Assembly (NCBI RefSeq): GCF_900177675.1
Contig: NZ_FXWM01000001.1
Span: 1,125,001-1,189,000, forward strand
Reading direction: 5' to 3'
Length of the DNA stretch: 64,000 bases
DNA from: Bacillus sp. OV166
GTDB taxonomy: Bacteria; Bacillota; Bacilli; Bacillales; Cytobacillaceae
Below the pieces are notes generated by a model. That model made no database searches, had not been told where the DNA came from, and was given only the letters and a program-made list of their open reading frames with translations. Position 1 is the first letter of the stretch. Each line of letters opens with the position of its first letter. Below, one piece after another: positions 24,602-32,234 of the stretch. The position numbers were made by a program, and so were the translations under genes.

Positions 24602-25174
24602 ATGTCACCAAGACCAAAAATCGCTCTCGAAATATCTTTTATTATCGAAGCAGCAGGAGAGATTGCCGACCAACATGGTGTGCAGGAAGTTACCTTGGCC
24701 AACTTAGCAAAGAAGCTGGGGATACGTTCTCCTTCTTTATATAATCATTTTGATGGACTCACTGGATTAAGAAAGAAATTGGCGATTTACGGAATCGATA
24801 AGCTTTATGAAGTGATGGCAGATGCAGCAAGTGGGGTGTCAGGCACCGAAGCTGTGCTGGCGGTTAGCCAGGCCTATGTGGGTTTTTCCCGAAAGCACCC
24901 AGGGATTTATGAGGCGACCTTACTTGCCCCGGACCCGGAAGACGTGGATGTGCAACAAGCAGGGGCGAAAATCGTTGACCTTTCCGTCCACGTTTTGCAG
25001 GCATATCATTTAGAAGGGGAGCGTGCTTTGCATGCTGTCCGGGGTTTACGTAGCATTTTACATGGATTTTCTGCTCTAGAGCAAAAAGGCGGGTTCAAGA
25101 TGTCGTTGGATTTGAATGAAAGTCTTATGATAATTATTAAGGCATTTCTTGCGGGAATTGGGCTGGAGGACTAA
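24602..25174 (+). CDS. TetR/AcrR family regulator (WHG-type C-terminus)
   Basis: 190 residues. The N-terminal helix-turn-helix (about 10-55) has VTLANLAKKLGIRSPSLYNHF. The C-terminal domain resembles the WHG-type TetR_C family (LRSILHGFSALEQKGGF). GGGAG precedes the ATG by 8 nt. It is second in the operon and probably represses it through the twin operators at 23824-23864. The coding sequence contains the 13-mer GGTGTCAGGCACC (24835-24847), encoding part of GVSGT near residue 80, which is repetitive elsewhere in the window. Confidence 0.88.
   Translation: MSPRPKIALEISFIIEAAGEIADQHGVQEVTLANLAKKLGIRSPSLYNHFDGLTGLRKKLAIYGIDKLYEVMADAASGVSGTEAVLAVSQAYVGFSRKHPGIYEATLLAPDPEDVDVQQAGAKIVDLSVHVLQAYHLEGERALHAVRGLRSILHGFSALEQKGGFKMSLDLNESLMIIIKAFLAGIGLED
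24835..24847. repeat. Dispersed 13-mer inside the tetR coding sequence
   Basis: GGTGTCAGGCACC within codons 78-82 of the TetR gene; the other copies are intergenic. Confidence 0.85.
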
Positions 25175-25231
25175 TAGATGGCAGGGTCTGTAGTGCCCAT
25201 GTTGGAGGAAAAAAGCCGAGGGCAGTAATTA

Positions 25232-25335
25232 AGAGTGGACCACAGTGCCCGTACTCATCGAAAAGTATCGGTCACGGTCACTCTGAGTGGACGACAGTGC
25301 CCGTACTCATCGAAAGATATTGGTCACGGTCACTC
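25232..25335. repeat. Two tandem copies of another 52-bp repeat
   Basis: Units begin at 25232 and 25284 (period 52, only a few differences). Each unit is an imperfect hairpin: GAGTGGACC at the left matches GGTCACGGTCACTC at the right. The sequence differs from the 52-bp repeats at 20179 and 48227, but length and copy number are the same. Confidence 0.85.
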
Positions 25336-25447
25336 TCTAAGGTTCCTCCCCTGTAATATTCTCATTAAGGTACATTTTGGAGATAGAGTCCTATGGCAAG
25401 CTTTGGTATAATGGGATAAAGTTTAGTATTAAGGGATGATCATTTAG

Positions 25448-26053
25448 ATGAGGTCAGAAAAATTGGGTTTAGTATTAGATGTGGAGACAACCGGTTTAGG
25501 TCCAACCAAGGATGAAGTAATCGAGCTCGCATTAAAGTTATTTTCCTATCGAGCAGATACAGGTGAGGTTATCGATATTATCGATGAAGACTCCTTTTTG
25601 CGTGAGCCGCTTTCCCGTTCAGCAAGAAATAATTATGACACAGCCTATCGAGTTCACGGAATCCCTTATGAGTTAGTTCAAGGGAAAAGCTTTTATGATG
25701 TAAAAATAAAAACCTATTTTCATCGTGCCGATTCGGTTTTTGCCCACAATGCTTCTTTTGACCGAAGCTTTCTTTATCACATGTATCCGGAAGTCAACGA
25801 CCTGAAGTGGTATTGCACAATGAGAAACATCCCTTGGAAAAATTACGGCTTTCCAAATGGGAAACTATTAACCCTATTACAAGCACACAACATTACAAAT
25901 TACCAAACACATAGAGCACTAGATGATATTACATACTTGTTAGAGTTGCTCAAGAAGACAAGTCCGAATGGAAACCTCTATCTGCAAGAGGTGCTAGAAA
26001 AGGCCCCCATGAGAAAATATCAGCCTGCTGTTTCGCGTACTAAAATGGGTTAA
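25448..26053 (+). CDS. 3'-5' exonuclease of the DnaQ/RNase T type
   Basis: 201 residues of the DEDD exonuclease fold: Exo I motif VLDVETTGLGP, Exo II motif FAHNASFDRSFL, and Exo III motif THRALDDITYLLELL with the DEDDh histidine. No polymerase domain is present. It is a stand-alone nuclease, perhaps in DNA repair or RNA turnover. The gene is monocistronic with a good terminator. Confidence 0.88.
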   Translation: MRSEKLGLVLDVETTGLGPTKDEVIELALKLFSYRADTGEVIDIIDEDSFLREPLSRSARNNYDTAYRVHGIPYELVQGKSFYDVKIKTYFHRADSVFAHNASFDRSFLYHMYPEVNDLKWYCTMRNIPWKNYGFPNGKLLTLLQAHNITNYQTHRALDDITYLLELLKKTSPNGNLYLQEVLEKAPMRKYQPAVSRTKMG

Positions 26054-26056
26054 AAG

Positions 26057-26086
26057 AACTAATCAAACTTTTTGATTAGTTTTTTT
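26057..26086 (+). terminator. Intrinsic terminator of the exonuclease gene
   Basis: AACTAATCAAA pairs with TTTGATTAGTT, followed by a run of T. Confidence 0.9.
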
Positions 26087-26172
26087 GCTAATTTGTCAAT
26101 AATGTTACGAGTTGCCAATTGAAATAAAAATTAATCCTAAACAATAATTTATAAAAAAGAAGGAGTATTACT

Positions 26173-26568
26173 ATGGCAAAAGTTACACCATTCTTAATGT
26201 TTCAAGGAAACGCAGAAGAAGCAATGAATTACTACATATCTTTGATTGAGGATTCAGAAATAATCAGAATTACTCGTTATGGGGCAAACGGACCGGGGGA
26301 AGAGGGAAGTGTTATGCATGCAGCCTTTACACTCAAAGGTCAGGAATTCATGTGCATTGATAGTAATATAAAACATGAATTTACATTTACACCATCATTC
26401 TCTATTTATATCACCTGTGATACTGAAGAGGAAATAAATCGACTATATGAAAATTTGTCTAGTGGTGGCGACCTATTAATGCCGTTAGATAATTATGGTT
26501 TTAGCAAAAAGTTTGGTTGGGTCGTTGATAAATTCGGCGTATCATGGCAGCTTAATCTTCCTCTATAA
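26173..26568 (+). CDS. VOC family protein (PhnB-like)
   Basis: 131 residues with the single-chain PhnB-like glyoxalase fold: TPFLMFQGNAEEAMNYYISL, a central FTPSFSIYITC strand and the closing FGWVVDKFGVSWQL. AAGGAG precedes the ATG. These proteins are often annotated as 3-demethylubiquinone methyltransferase-like, but the function is unknown. It converges on a second PhnB-like gene across a very long hairpin. Confidence 0.88.
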   Translation: MAKVTPFLMFQGNAEEAMNYYISLIEDSEIIRITRYGANGPGEEGSVMHAAFTLKGQEFMCIDSNIKHEFTFTPSFSIYITCDTEEEINRLYENLSSGGDLLMPLDNYGFSKKFGWVVDKFGVSWQLNLPL

Positions 26569-26587
26569 TTTTAATGGAAGTACAGTT

Positions 26588-26634
26588 GCACGCAAAGAAG
26601 CCCGGTCGCATATGGACCGGGCTTCTTTGCGTGC
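26588..26634. terminator. Long perfect hairpin between two PhnB-like genes
   Basis: A 20-bp perfect inverted repeat with a 7-nt loop (GCATATG). It is GC-rich at the top (GCCCGGTC) and ends in GCACGC/GCGTGC rather than in a long T run. Probably a bidirectional terminator. Confidence 0.75.
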
Positions 26635-26651
26635 ATTTCGTATGTAAATAT

Positions 26652-27077
26652 CTATTGTCGACCCTCAGTGAAGATTTGAAAGTTCACACCGAACTTATCT
26701 GTTAGACTACCATAAGCTGGGCTGAAAAACGTTTCCTGAAGCGGCATGGCTACTTGACCACCTTGTTGTAAGGCTTCAAAAAATCTATGCGCTTGATCAG
26801 CATCGTTCGTTGAAATACAGATGGTCACTTGATTTCCGCTTTGATGGGGTTGCCCTGGCCACGTATCTGAAAACATAACTTCCGTTTCGCCTACTTTTAT
26901 TGTCGCATGACCAATACGATCTTTGGCATCGGCAGGTAATGGAAATTCTGGGTTTTCTGGCATTTCACCGAAAGATTGAGAAAAGAGAACCTGTGCATCC
27001 AGAGCCTTTTCGTAAAATTGAATCGCTTCCTTCGCATTTCCATCCATCACTAAATAGGGAATCAAACGTAATGTCAT
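26652..27077 (-). CDS. VOC family protein (PhnB-like)
   Basis: 141 residues: IPYLVMDGNAKEAIQFYEKAL at the N-terminus, GHATIKVGETEVMFSD in the middle, and YGSLTDKFGVNFQI at the end. Same family as the convergent 26173-26568 gene but not a recent copy. GGAGAG lies 7 nt before the ATG. Function unknown. Confidence 0.88.
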   Translation of the reverse strand: MTLRLIPYLVMDGNAKEAIQFYEKALDAQVLFSQSFGEMPENPEFPLPADAKDRIGHATIKVGETEVMFSDTWPGQPHQSGNQVTICISTNDADQAHRFFEALQQGGQVAMPLQETFFSPAYGSLTDKFGVNFQIFTEGRQ

Positions 27078-27235
27078 AATAAATCTCTCCTCGGTTTAAA
27101 AGTATTTTTTTTGCTATCCTCGATAGGAAATAAGCTAGCCAATCTCCTAAGAGATGCTGACTTCATATTATTACCGATATTTTGATTATAAAACAGGGAA
27201 CTAATGTTCGCAAGTGAATTTTTACCAAAAACAAT

Positions 27236-27272
27236 AAAAACCCATGAGCTAAAACTAAACTCACGGGTTTTT
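27236..27272 (-). terminator. Terminator of the DinB gene
   Basis: AAAAACCC-TGAG pairs with CTCA-GGGTTTTT around an 11-nt loop; T run on the minus strand. Confidence 0.8.
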
Positions 27273-27278
27273 AATCGT

Positions 27279-27291
27279 GGTGCCTGACACC
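27279..27291. repeat. Dispersed 13-mer, single copy
   Basis: GGTGCCTGACACC between the DinB stop and its terminator hairpin. Confidence 0.8.
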
Positions 27292-27313
27292 ATTTTCACT
27301 TCGATGACATGGT

Positions 27314-27838
27314 TTATTTCAATAAAGAAAGGTATCTTTCACTGATGATTTTATAATGGTGGAGTGCGTGGCCAGCAATGATGTAGCCGATGGCACGGGC
27401 TGTGACTTCTGTGTTATTGGCAAAGCCAATGTTTGCCCAAGCCACTTCCGGCATGTTTTGAATTAAGGAAAGGGTAGCTTTTCTAATGGCAATAAAGTCT
27501 TCGAGAATATTTTTTATTGGTAATTTATTAATTTGCGAACCTTGGACATAATCATTCTCGTTAAAACCTGCCAAAGCAGTCTGGTCTCCCCGTCCAACAC
27601 GGAGAAGCCGGTAGCTCATAATTCTTTCAGTGTCTGCCATATGGCCAAGTACTTCTTTGATGCTCCATTTATTTTCGGCATAGCGAAAGTGGACATCTTC
27701 TTCCGAAAGCGACTCAAAAAGCTCAATCGTTTTTACCAAATTCTCTTTCAAAAGTGTTAATAGATTACCCTCAGGAACTAGATTCACATAAGGTTTATAG
27801 TATTCTGGGTACTCACTTGCTAAAGGACGTTGCAGCAT
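27314..27838 (-). CDS. DinB family protein
   Basis: 174 residues of the DinB/YfiT four-helix bundle (DinB_2). Putative metal ligands are His in LGHMADTERI and in GHALHHYKII. Relatives are metal-dependent thiol transferases or of unknown role. GGGAG precedes the ATG by 8 nt. It is a single gene. Confidence 0.87.
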   Translation of the reverse strand: MLQRPLASEYPEYYKPYVNLVPEGNLLTLLKENLVKTIELFESLSEEDVHFRYAENKWSIKEVLGHMADTERIMSYRLLRVGRGDQTALAGFNENDYVQGSQINKLPIKNILEDFIAIRKATLSLIQNMPEVAWANIGFANNTEVTARAIGYIIAGHALHHYKIISERYLSLLK

Positions 27839-28101
27839 TTCATTTTCTCCCTTCTAATCGCATGACATCAGTCTCTCCTCATCCTAATGGTATGAGGGAC
27901 AGCAAAGATATTATTCGTTTTTTTTAAAGAAAACCCATAAGGTGGACTAGCATAAAATAATCCTATCATAATATTCATAACTACATGACCGGCATTTTAA
28001 ATAATAAGCCGAGTAAAGCACATTTCCTATAGTAAAAGGACCATTTAGTGAATAAGACATATTATAAATGGATAAAGAATATTTTTACAGGGGGAGATTT
28101 A

Positions 28102-28329
28102 ATGGATTTTTTCTTGGTAGGAATCGTCTATTGGCTATTGATCGGAGCATCCGTGCTGCTTTTTGTTAGGGGTCTTTGGAAAAAATCATGGAAAGCCTTT
28201 TTGTGGAGTGGGATTGCCCTTGCGATACCAACCATCTCGCTCTATGTTGGCGGTGCGGAGGGATGGTTTAGATTCGCTGGTCTGCTGCCTCTGCTATTGT
28301 TTGGACTTGCTTATTATACAAAAAAATAG
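28102..28329 (+). CDS. Small membrane protein
   Basis: 75 residues with three hydrophobic segments (about 3-23, 33-48, 57-70) and a basic end (YYTKK). GGGGGAG lies 5 nt before the ATG at 28102; a longer frame from 28048 lacks a ribosome binding site. No family recognised. Confidence 0.65.
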   Translation: MDFFLVGIVYWLLIGASVLLFVRGLWKKSWKAFLWSGIALAIPTISLYVGGAEGWFRFAGLLPLLLFGLAYYTKK

Positions 28330-28469
28330 TCACTCATTTTTAATTATCCATTTTTTAAATTAAAATTGGGTGGAAGAAATACCTTTTTTTGTATAAATAT
28401 TAAATAAATTCTTCCAATTTGTGCATTCTAAAAAGAAAAAAGGAATGGCATATAGATGCGAAAGAATAA

Positions 28470-28655
28470 AATGATTTTGCTCGTAATGATGATAATACCT
28501 TAGTTGTCGATGCCGTTCATAGGGAAACGAACAATCCAGCGCTTTTTCCCTGGGGCGAAGTCAAGAGTAAATCAGTGATCATGTATGGGATTCAGAACTC
28601 AGTGGATAAGTTGAGGAAAAAACCTAAATCCCTTCTTCAAAAAATATTTTCGTAA
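28470..28655 (+). pseudogene. C-terminal gene remnant of unknown family
   Basis: A 61-codon frame without a start codon after an in-frame stop at 28467, ending at 28655 directly before a terminator. The text (TLVVDAVHRETNNPALFPWG, then MYGIQNSVDKL) looks like real protein sequence. An out-of-frame ATG at 28456 starts a short hydrophobic peptide. I do not recognise the parent family. Confidence 0.45.
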
Positions 28656-28663
28656 ATAGAGTC

Positions 28664-28696
28664 ACCACAAGTTATCGGATAACTTGTGGTGTTTTT
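28664..28696 (+). terminator. Intrinsic terminator
   Basis: ACCACAAGTTAT pairs with ATAACTTGTGGT around a 3-nt loop, then G and five T. Confidence 0.9.
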
Positions 28697-28836
28697 ATTA
28701 TGAATTATTAAATCCCTTTAATAATTACAAGAGTTTCTGTTATAACTCAAGGAGAAGCATAATAGAAATCATATTTTTGTAAAATTACACTACGATATTA
28801 GGACCTTTATAATTTATTTAAATGCATTCCCCATCC

Positions 28837-28941
28837 ATGGGCGAATTTTTGAGTTCTATGAGCGAATCTTTGGTTTCAATGAGCGAATATTGGACTTCTA
28901 TGGGCGTATTTAGTGTTTTTATGGGCGAATCTGTGCTTCCA
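28837..28941. repeat. Five tandem copies of a 21-bp repeat
   Basis: Units start at 28837, 28858, 28879, 28900 and 28921, each like ATGRGCGAATNTTNGNNTTCT. Because 21 is a multiple of three, one frame stays open (28822-28959, 45 codons, heptads starting MGE or MSE). There is no ribosome binding site. It lies between the remnant's terminator and the next gene. Confidence 0.9.
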
Positions 28942-29007
28942 ATTTTCGGCCGCTCTTAATTTTAACATGATACAATTAATATATATAATCCACACGAGGT
29001 GAAAAGC

Positions 29008-30408
29008 ATGAATCCGTCTAATCCAAACAATACCTCACGATCAAGTGAAATCGATTTAAAAACTATCCTTACCAATCAAAATAAAGAAGAATTAATGAGG
29101 ATTATTCTTGACCTGTCAGATGATTTCCCCGAAATTGAAAAACAGCTTCTTTTTAAATACACTCCTCATAAAGACGAAATTTCATCAGCGAAAAAGCTTA
29201 TTACTGAATCTATTAATCGTGCAAAAAGGAAAGGTTTCATCGATTGGCGTCACGTGGCCCCAGCATTACAAGGTGCAGATCTGACTCTCCAAAAAGCACA
29301 AGAAAAAGTAGATAAAGGTGAATGGGAGAGTGCAATTTTATTATCACTAGTTGTATTGTCACCTGTTGTAAAAATGCTCAATTTTTCTGATGACTCAAAT
29401 GGCTCAATCGGTGACGTTATGAATTGGGCGATAAGAACGATTGACGATGCAGTAATTGCCAGTCTGCCCAATTTTAATGAAAAAGAGAAGAAGGGGCTTT
29501 TTGACGCGATCGTGAAAGAAGCTTTAAAAGAACATTATAATGGCTGGAGTGATTGGCGCTATGCTCTTTTAAAAATTTGTACCTATTATTCTCCTATTAA
29601 AGATTTGAGAAAAAAGTTAGAAAAACAGCTAAAATCCCTCTTTGAGAAGACAGAATCATCTTGGAGTGATAGATTTGAAAAAACACAAATAAAATTGCTA
29701 CAGTTCGAAATCATTGAACGTTGTGATGGTGTAGATGCTACTGAGATATTTATATATGAAAATATCCAACATAGCGAATTTCGTGAAAAGGCAATCGCTA
29801 ATGAACTAGGAAAAGGTGAATTCAAGAAAGTGATTCAACTTTGTTTGGATGGTGAAAAAGCAGACGCAGAATATCGAGGCCTTGTCCATAAGTGGCGAGA
29901 ATACCGATATCAAGCCTATGAATTGCTTGGAGATATTGAACAACAAAAGCAATTAGCAAGAGAATTGTTATTCACAAATGAATTTACCTATTTCTTAAAA
30001 CTAAAAGAATTATATCCCGCAAACGAATGGGATGATGCTTTGAATAAGATTGTAGATGATTTTAAAAAGATGAAGAACAAGCTCCCTGTGTACCTGTCAA
30101 TTTTAAAAGAGGAAAATTTAACTGCAGAGCTTTTAACCTATTGCCAGAGTAATATTCGGTCTATTATTGATCTGTATCCCTATATTATTAAAGATTATTT
30201 AGAAGAAGTAAATAAGCTTTTTATTAAGTTTATTGAGTACTCAGCTGAGGAGGCTACCGATCGAAAAAAATATCGAACGGTTTGTTCCATCATAAAAACC
30301 TACAAAAAAGCCTGTGGAACAATCCATTCACATAAGCTAATTGGAGAATTAAGAGAAAAATATAAACGCCGACCAGCGTTTATAGAAGAGATTGGGAAAA
30401 TTAGGTAA
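29008..30408 (+). CDS. Helical protein of unknown function
   Basis: 466 residues, charged and almost entirely helical, with no signal peptide. It resembles, from memory, the TPR-like C-terminal halves of Firmicute SWIM zinc-finger proteins, but no zinc motif CxCx(n)CxH is present. Recognisable patterns include ELLGDIEQQKQLARELLF and ILKEENLTAELLTYC. GAGGTG lies 6 nt before the ATG at 29008; an in-frame GTG at 28999 overlaps that site. It may be transcribed with the VOC gene 20 bp downstream. It might be a degenerated or stand-alone form of the SWIM-associated module. Confidence 0.65.
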   Translation: MNPSNPNNTSRSSEIDLKTILTNQNKEELMRIILDLSDDFPEIEKQLLFKYTPHKDEISSAKKLITESINRAKRKGFIDWRHVAPALQGADLTLQKAQEKVDKGEWESAILLSLVVLSPVVKMLNFSDDSNGSIGDVMNWAIRTIDDAVIASLPNFNEKEKKGLFDAIVKEALKEHYNGWSDWRYALLKICTYYSPIKDLRKKLEKQLKSLFEKTESSWSDRFEKTQIKLLQFEIIERCDGVDATEIFIYENIQHSEFREKAIANELGKGEFKKVIQLCLDGEKADAEYRGLVHKWREYRYQAYELLGDIEQQKQLARELLFTNEFTYFLKLKELYPANEWDDALNKIVDDFKKMKNKLPVYLSILKEENLTAELLTYCQSNIRSIIDLYPYIIKDYLEEVNKLFIKFIEYSAEEATDRKKYRTVCSIIKTYKKACGTIHSHKLIGELREKYKRRPAFIEEIGKIR

Positions 30409-30428
30409 GCCGATAGGAGATCAAAGCT

Positions 30429-30812
30429 ATGCTGCATCATTTAGAAATCTATGTTTCCAACCTTAGTAGATCAAGTGAGTTTTGGGGGTGGTTTTTAACT
30501 GAAATAGGATATGAGCCTTTCCAAAAATGGGAGTCTGGTTTCAGCTGGAAACATGGAGAGACCTATATTGTTTTTGTTCAGGCGGATGACCGTTTTCTAG
30601 ATATTCCGTATCATCGTTCTAGAGTCGGCCTGAACCATTTAGCTTTTCAGGCAGTATCAAGAGAGCAGGTTAATCAAATGACATTACAATTGAAGGAAAA
30701 AGGCGTTAATATTCTATATCCAGATAAACATCCATTTGCTGGCGGGGGATCTCATTACGCTGTTTTTTTCGAAGATCCTGATCGAATCAAAGTGGAATTA
30801 GTTGCACCGTAA
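30429..30812 (+). CDS. VOC family protein (glyoxalase-like)
   Basis: 127 residues with the glyoxalase/bleomycin-resistance fold: LHHLEIYVSNLSRSSEFW, then GLNHLAFQAVSREQVNQM and a C-terminal YAVFFEDPDRIKVELV containing the metal-ligand glutamate. The His and Glu pattern suggests a metal-dependent enzyme. AGGAG precedes the ATG. Substrate unknown. Confidence 0.87.
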   Translation: MLHHLEIYVSNLSRSSEFWGWFLTEIGYEPFQKWESGFSWKHGETYIVFVQADDRFLDIPYHRSRVGLNHLAFQAVSREQVNQMTLQLKEKGVNILYPDKHPFAGGGSHYAVFFEDPDRIKVELVAP

Positions 30813-30819
30813 AAGCAGA

Positions 30820-30870
30820 GGTCAGTCCCCGATAAGTTACGCGTTAACTTACCTGAGAGCTGACCCTTTT
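30820..30870. terminator. Bidirectional terminator
   Basis: GGTCAG with ATAAGTTA pairs with TTAACTTA and CTGACC around a short CGCG-rich loop, with an internal loop and flanking A/T runs; it lies between convergent genes. Confidence 0.75.
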
Positions 30871-30875
30871 AAGTA

Positions 30876-31190
30876 TTATGATAGTGCCTTTAAGCCGACA
30901 ACGCCTATAATAATTAAAATGACGCTAATGATGCGCCCAAGGTTTTTTGATTCACCAAAAAGAAACATATTAATAAAGACAGCACCGGCCGTTCCGATTC
31001 CGACCCAAACGGCATAGGCAATGCTTAGTTGAAGAAACTGAAATGACACATATAAAAAAGCCAGTGATGCGCCGAACCCGCCAATATATAGAACACCATT
31101 TCGGAGCGTTTTTTGCTGGCTGTATAATTTGAGTCCAGCAGCACCGGCGACCTCACTTGCAGCTGCTAAAAAGACAAAAACCCAGCCCAT
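30876..31190 (-). CDS. SMR family exporter subunit
   Basis: 104 residues with four membrane helices and the SMR signature: the active glutamate in AAASEVAGAAGLK on helix 1 and YAVWVGIGTAGAVFINM on helix 3. AAAGGGAG lies 9 nt before the ATG, which sits one base after the partner's stop. Paired SMR genes normally form heterodimeric proton-coupled exporters of cationic drugs or guanidinium-like compounds. Confidence 0.9.
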   Translation of the reverse strand: MGWVFVFLAAASEVAGAAGLKLYSQQKTLRNGVLYIGGFGASLAFLYVSFQFLQLSIAYAVWVGIGTAGAVFINMFLFGESKNLGRIISVILIIIGVVGLKALS

Positions 31191-31191
31191 A

Positions 31192-31539
31192 CTAGGCAAC
31201 TCCCTTTACGGCTGCTTTTTCATCTTCCTTGTCCGAGAGGTTTAATCCGATGACGCCAATGACAATGGTCAAGATAAAAAAAGCTTTCCCAGGACTAAAG
31301 CTTTCCCCAAAAAGGTATATATCCATTAACACCGTTCCAATTGTCCCTATACCGGCAAATATCGCATAAACAGTACCTGTGGGGAGAGTCTCGCATGCCA
31401 TAGGTAGAATATGGTAGTCTAAAAAAATAACTCCAACGACGATCGCCCACTGCCACCACGTTTGTGCCTCATTAAATCCGTATACCCAAATTAATTCAAA
31501 CAAACAGGTTAAACCAACGTAAATCCAGGCCTTATTCAT
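31192..31539 (-). CDS. SMR family exporter subunit (partner)
   Basis: 115 residues with four helices, Glu in LTCLFELIWVYGFN on helix 1 and TVYAIFAGIGTIGTVLMD on helix 3. A charged tail (DKEDEKAAVKGVA) lies beyond helix 4, typical of the longer member of a paired SMR. AGAGGTG precedes the ATG. No guanidine riboswitch motif is visible upstream, so a drug-export rather than guanidinium role is slightly favoured. Relatives in B. subtilis include EbrAB and YkkCD. Confidence 0.9.
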   Translation of the reverse strand: MNKAWIYVGLTCLFELIWVYGFNEAQTWWQWAIVVGVIFLDYHILPMACETLPTGTVYAIFAGIGTIGTVLMDIYLFGESFSPGKAFFILTIVIGVIGLNLSDKEDEKAAVKGVA

Positions 31540-31771
31540 TCATTACACCTCTTGAAAGACCGCTTGTACTATAAACCAAAATGGTCCGATTAAATACTAA
31601 TATGAAACCAGCATATTATATTAGGATACCACAATTTTTTAGAAAGTTGTTTTAAACACCTTTTCAACGCGTGGGAATTTATGTATTTTTATATTTATTG
31701 TGATATCAATCACAAAAATCTTTCCGCTTTAACTTTATAATAATCAAAAATAGGGAAAAAAATAAAAGTGG

Positions 31772-32191
31772 ATGGTGACGAAATTGGAATACAAATTTAA
31801 ATCAATATATGAGGAAATAGGCGGGCAGGAAACAATTGATAAACTGGTCAATACCTTTTATCCACGAGTATATGCTGACCCAGAGTTAAGACCATTATTT
31901 GAAGGGGATATGGAAGAAATTAAGCGCAAGCAGAGGATGTTTCTCCCACAGTTTTTAGGGGGTCCAGCCCTTTATAGCCAGGAATTTGGTCCGCCAGCAA
32001 TGAGAGGGCGTCATCTGCCATTTGAAGTAACACCGAGAAGAGCCGCATGCTGGCTTCGCTGTATGAAGGAAGCATTTGAAGAAATTGGACTTGATAAAGA
32101 ACCAGCAGGGCAGGCCTTTTATGACCGGTTAACGCAAGTGGCTGGAATTATGGTCAATAGCCCGGACCATGAAGAAGAACTAGTTAAATGA
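31772..32191 (+). CDS. Truncated haemoglobin, group II (HbO-like)
   Basis: 139 residues with the 2-on-2 globin pattern: IYEEIGGQETIDKLVNTFYPRVY at the start, proximal His in MRGRHLPFEVTPRRAACWL, and a Trp-containing G helix, like YjbI of B. subtilis. Such proteins bind oxygen or NO and protect against oxidative or nitrosative stress. Single gene with a shared terminator. Confidence 0.9.
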   Translation: MVTKLEYKFKSIYEEIGGQETIDKLVNTFYPRVYADPELRPLFEGDMEEIKRKQRMFLPQFLGGPALYSQEFGPPAMRGRHLPFEVTPRRAACWLRCMKEAFEEIGLDKEPAGQAFYDRLTQVAGIMVNSPDHEEELVK

Positions 32192-32193
32192 TA

Positions 32194-32225
32194 AAAGGCT
32201 CTTCTCATATTGAGAGGAGCCTTTG
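32194..32225. terminator. Bidirectional terminator
   Basis: AAAGGCTC-TTCTCA pairs with TGAGA-GGAGCCTTT around a 3-nt loop between the convergent globin and binding-protein genes. Confidence 0.85.
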
Positions 32226-32234
32226 ACTTAAATA

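Noticed and set aside
20179..25335. Tandem repeats as a CRISPR array
   Set aside because: Only two copies per site, no spacers between units and no cas genes in the window.
28837..28941. 21-bp repeats as CRISPR or as a clear gene
   Set aside because: Units are contiguous without spacers; the open frame has no ribosome binding site and follows from the period being a multiple of three.
31540..31771. Guanidine riboswitch upstream of the SMR pair
   Set aside because: The conserved ykkC-type sequence blocks are not visible, and the leader before the start is short.
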